Below are positions 5,909 through 6,023 of a stretch of 6,023 nucleotides of DNA, one piece after another (position 1 is the first letter of the stretch; each line of letters opens with the position of its first letter). The stretch is from an uncultured Thiomonas sp. (lineage in GTDB: Bacteria > Pseudomonadota > Gammaproteobacteria > Burkholderiales > Burkholderiaceae_C). The position numbers and the translations under genes are program-made. Under the pieces are notes generated by a model. The model ran no database searches and was not told the origin of the DNA. It worked only from the letters and a program-made list of their open reading frames with translations. The stretch spans positions 1 through 6,023 of the forward strand of contig CALBRU010000108.1 of assembly GCA_937927695.1 (NCBI GenBank). Reading direction: 5' to 3'.

Positions 5909-6023
5909 CGCGACAGATCCTCGTCGCGGGCGATGTCGCCCAGACGTTCGTTGACCATCGCCGCATCGACTCTCACGGTGCTGTGCTGCGCGCCATCGGC
6001 GGGCAACGACACCTCTTCTAGCA
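5896..6023 (-). CDS. hslU: HslU, ATPase subunit of the HslUV protease, C-terminal fragment
   Basis: The minus strand from the right edge encodes 41 codons ending in TGA at 5896. It begins LEEVSLPADG and finishes RLGDIARDEDLSRYVL. The ending D-E-D-L-S-R-Y-[IV]-L is the hallmark C-terminal tail of HslU (ClpY), which inserts into HslV and switches on its peptidase activity. LEEVS followed by a variable stretch and V-D-A-A-x-V lies in the usual position before it. HslU is the AAA+ unfoldase of the cytoplasmic HslUV protease; hslV is normally just upstream, beyond the window. The stop lies inside the last codons of coaX on the other strand. The identification rests on the tail alone, but that tail is distinctive. 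Confidence 0.9.
   Translation of the reverse strand, partial: LEEVSLPADGAQHSTVRVDAAMVNERLGDIARDEDLSRYVL

Overview
The window reads as high-GC betaproteobacterial chromosome, most likely Burkholderiales. The evidence is the strong G/C bias at third codon positions, long meaningless antisense ORFs, and the particular versions of the urate genes, type III pantothenate kinase and HslU. This is an inference from protein character; I cannot name the genus. No mobile element, tRNA, rRNA or CRISPR array is visible.

Layout. Positions 1-3038, minus strand, hold a three-gene operon read right to left: a FadR-type GntR regulator (2277-3038), the cofactor-free allantoinase puuE (1310-2257), and, 2 bp later, one ORF joining OHCU decarboxylase (UraD) to allantoate amidohydrolase (1-1307, cut by the left edge). 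Positions 3039-3302 form a divergent control region with a sigma70-like promoter, an 8+8 bp inverted repeat over its -10, and a 102-bp inverted-repeat structure in the presumed gntR leader. Positions 3303-4996, plus strand, hold uraH (HIU hydrolase) and puuD (membrane urate hydroxylase with a cytochrome c domain). Positions 5141-5908, plus strand, hold coaX (type III pantothenate kinase). The right edge, minus strand, carries the C-terminus of hslU, which overlaps coaX tail to tail by 13 bp.

How the genes work together. PuuD oxidises urate to 5-hydroxyisourate, UraH hydrolyses this to OHCU, UraD decarboxylates OHCU to (S)-allantoin, PuuE opens allantoin to allantoate, and the amidohydrolase domain starts releasing nitrogen from allantoate. 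One locus therefore covers every step from urate to ureidoglycine, split into two divergent units that probably share the regulator encoded in one of them. coaX and hslU are housekeeping genes with no evident link to urate.

The pathway itself is known. The points most worth a second look are the UraD-amidohydrolase fusion, which joins non-consecutive steps, the structured gntR leader with a possible Shine-Dalgarno-masking alternative pairing, and the operator over the divergent promoter.
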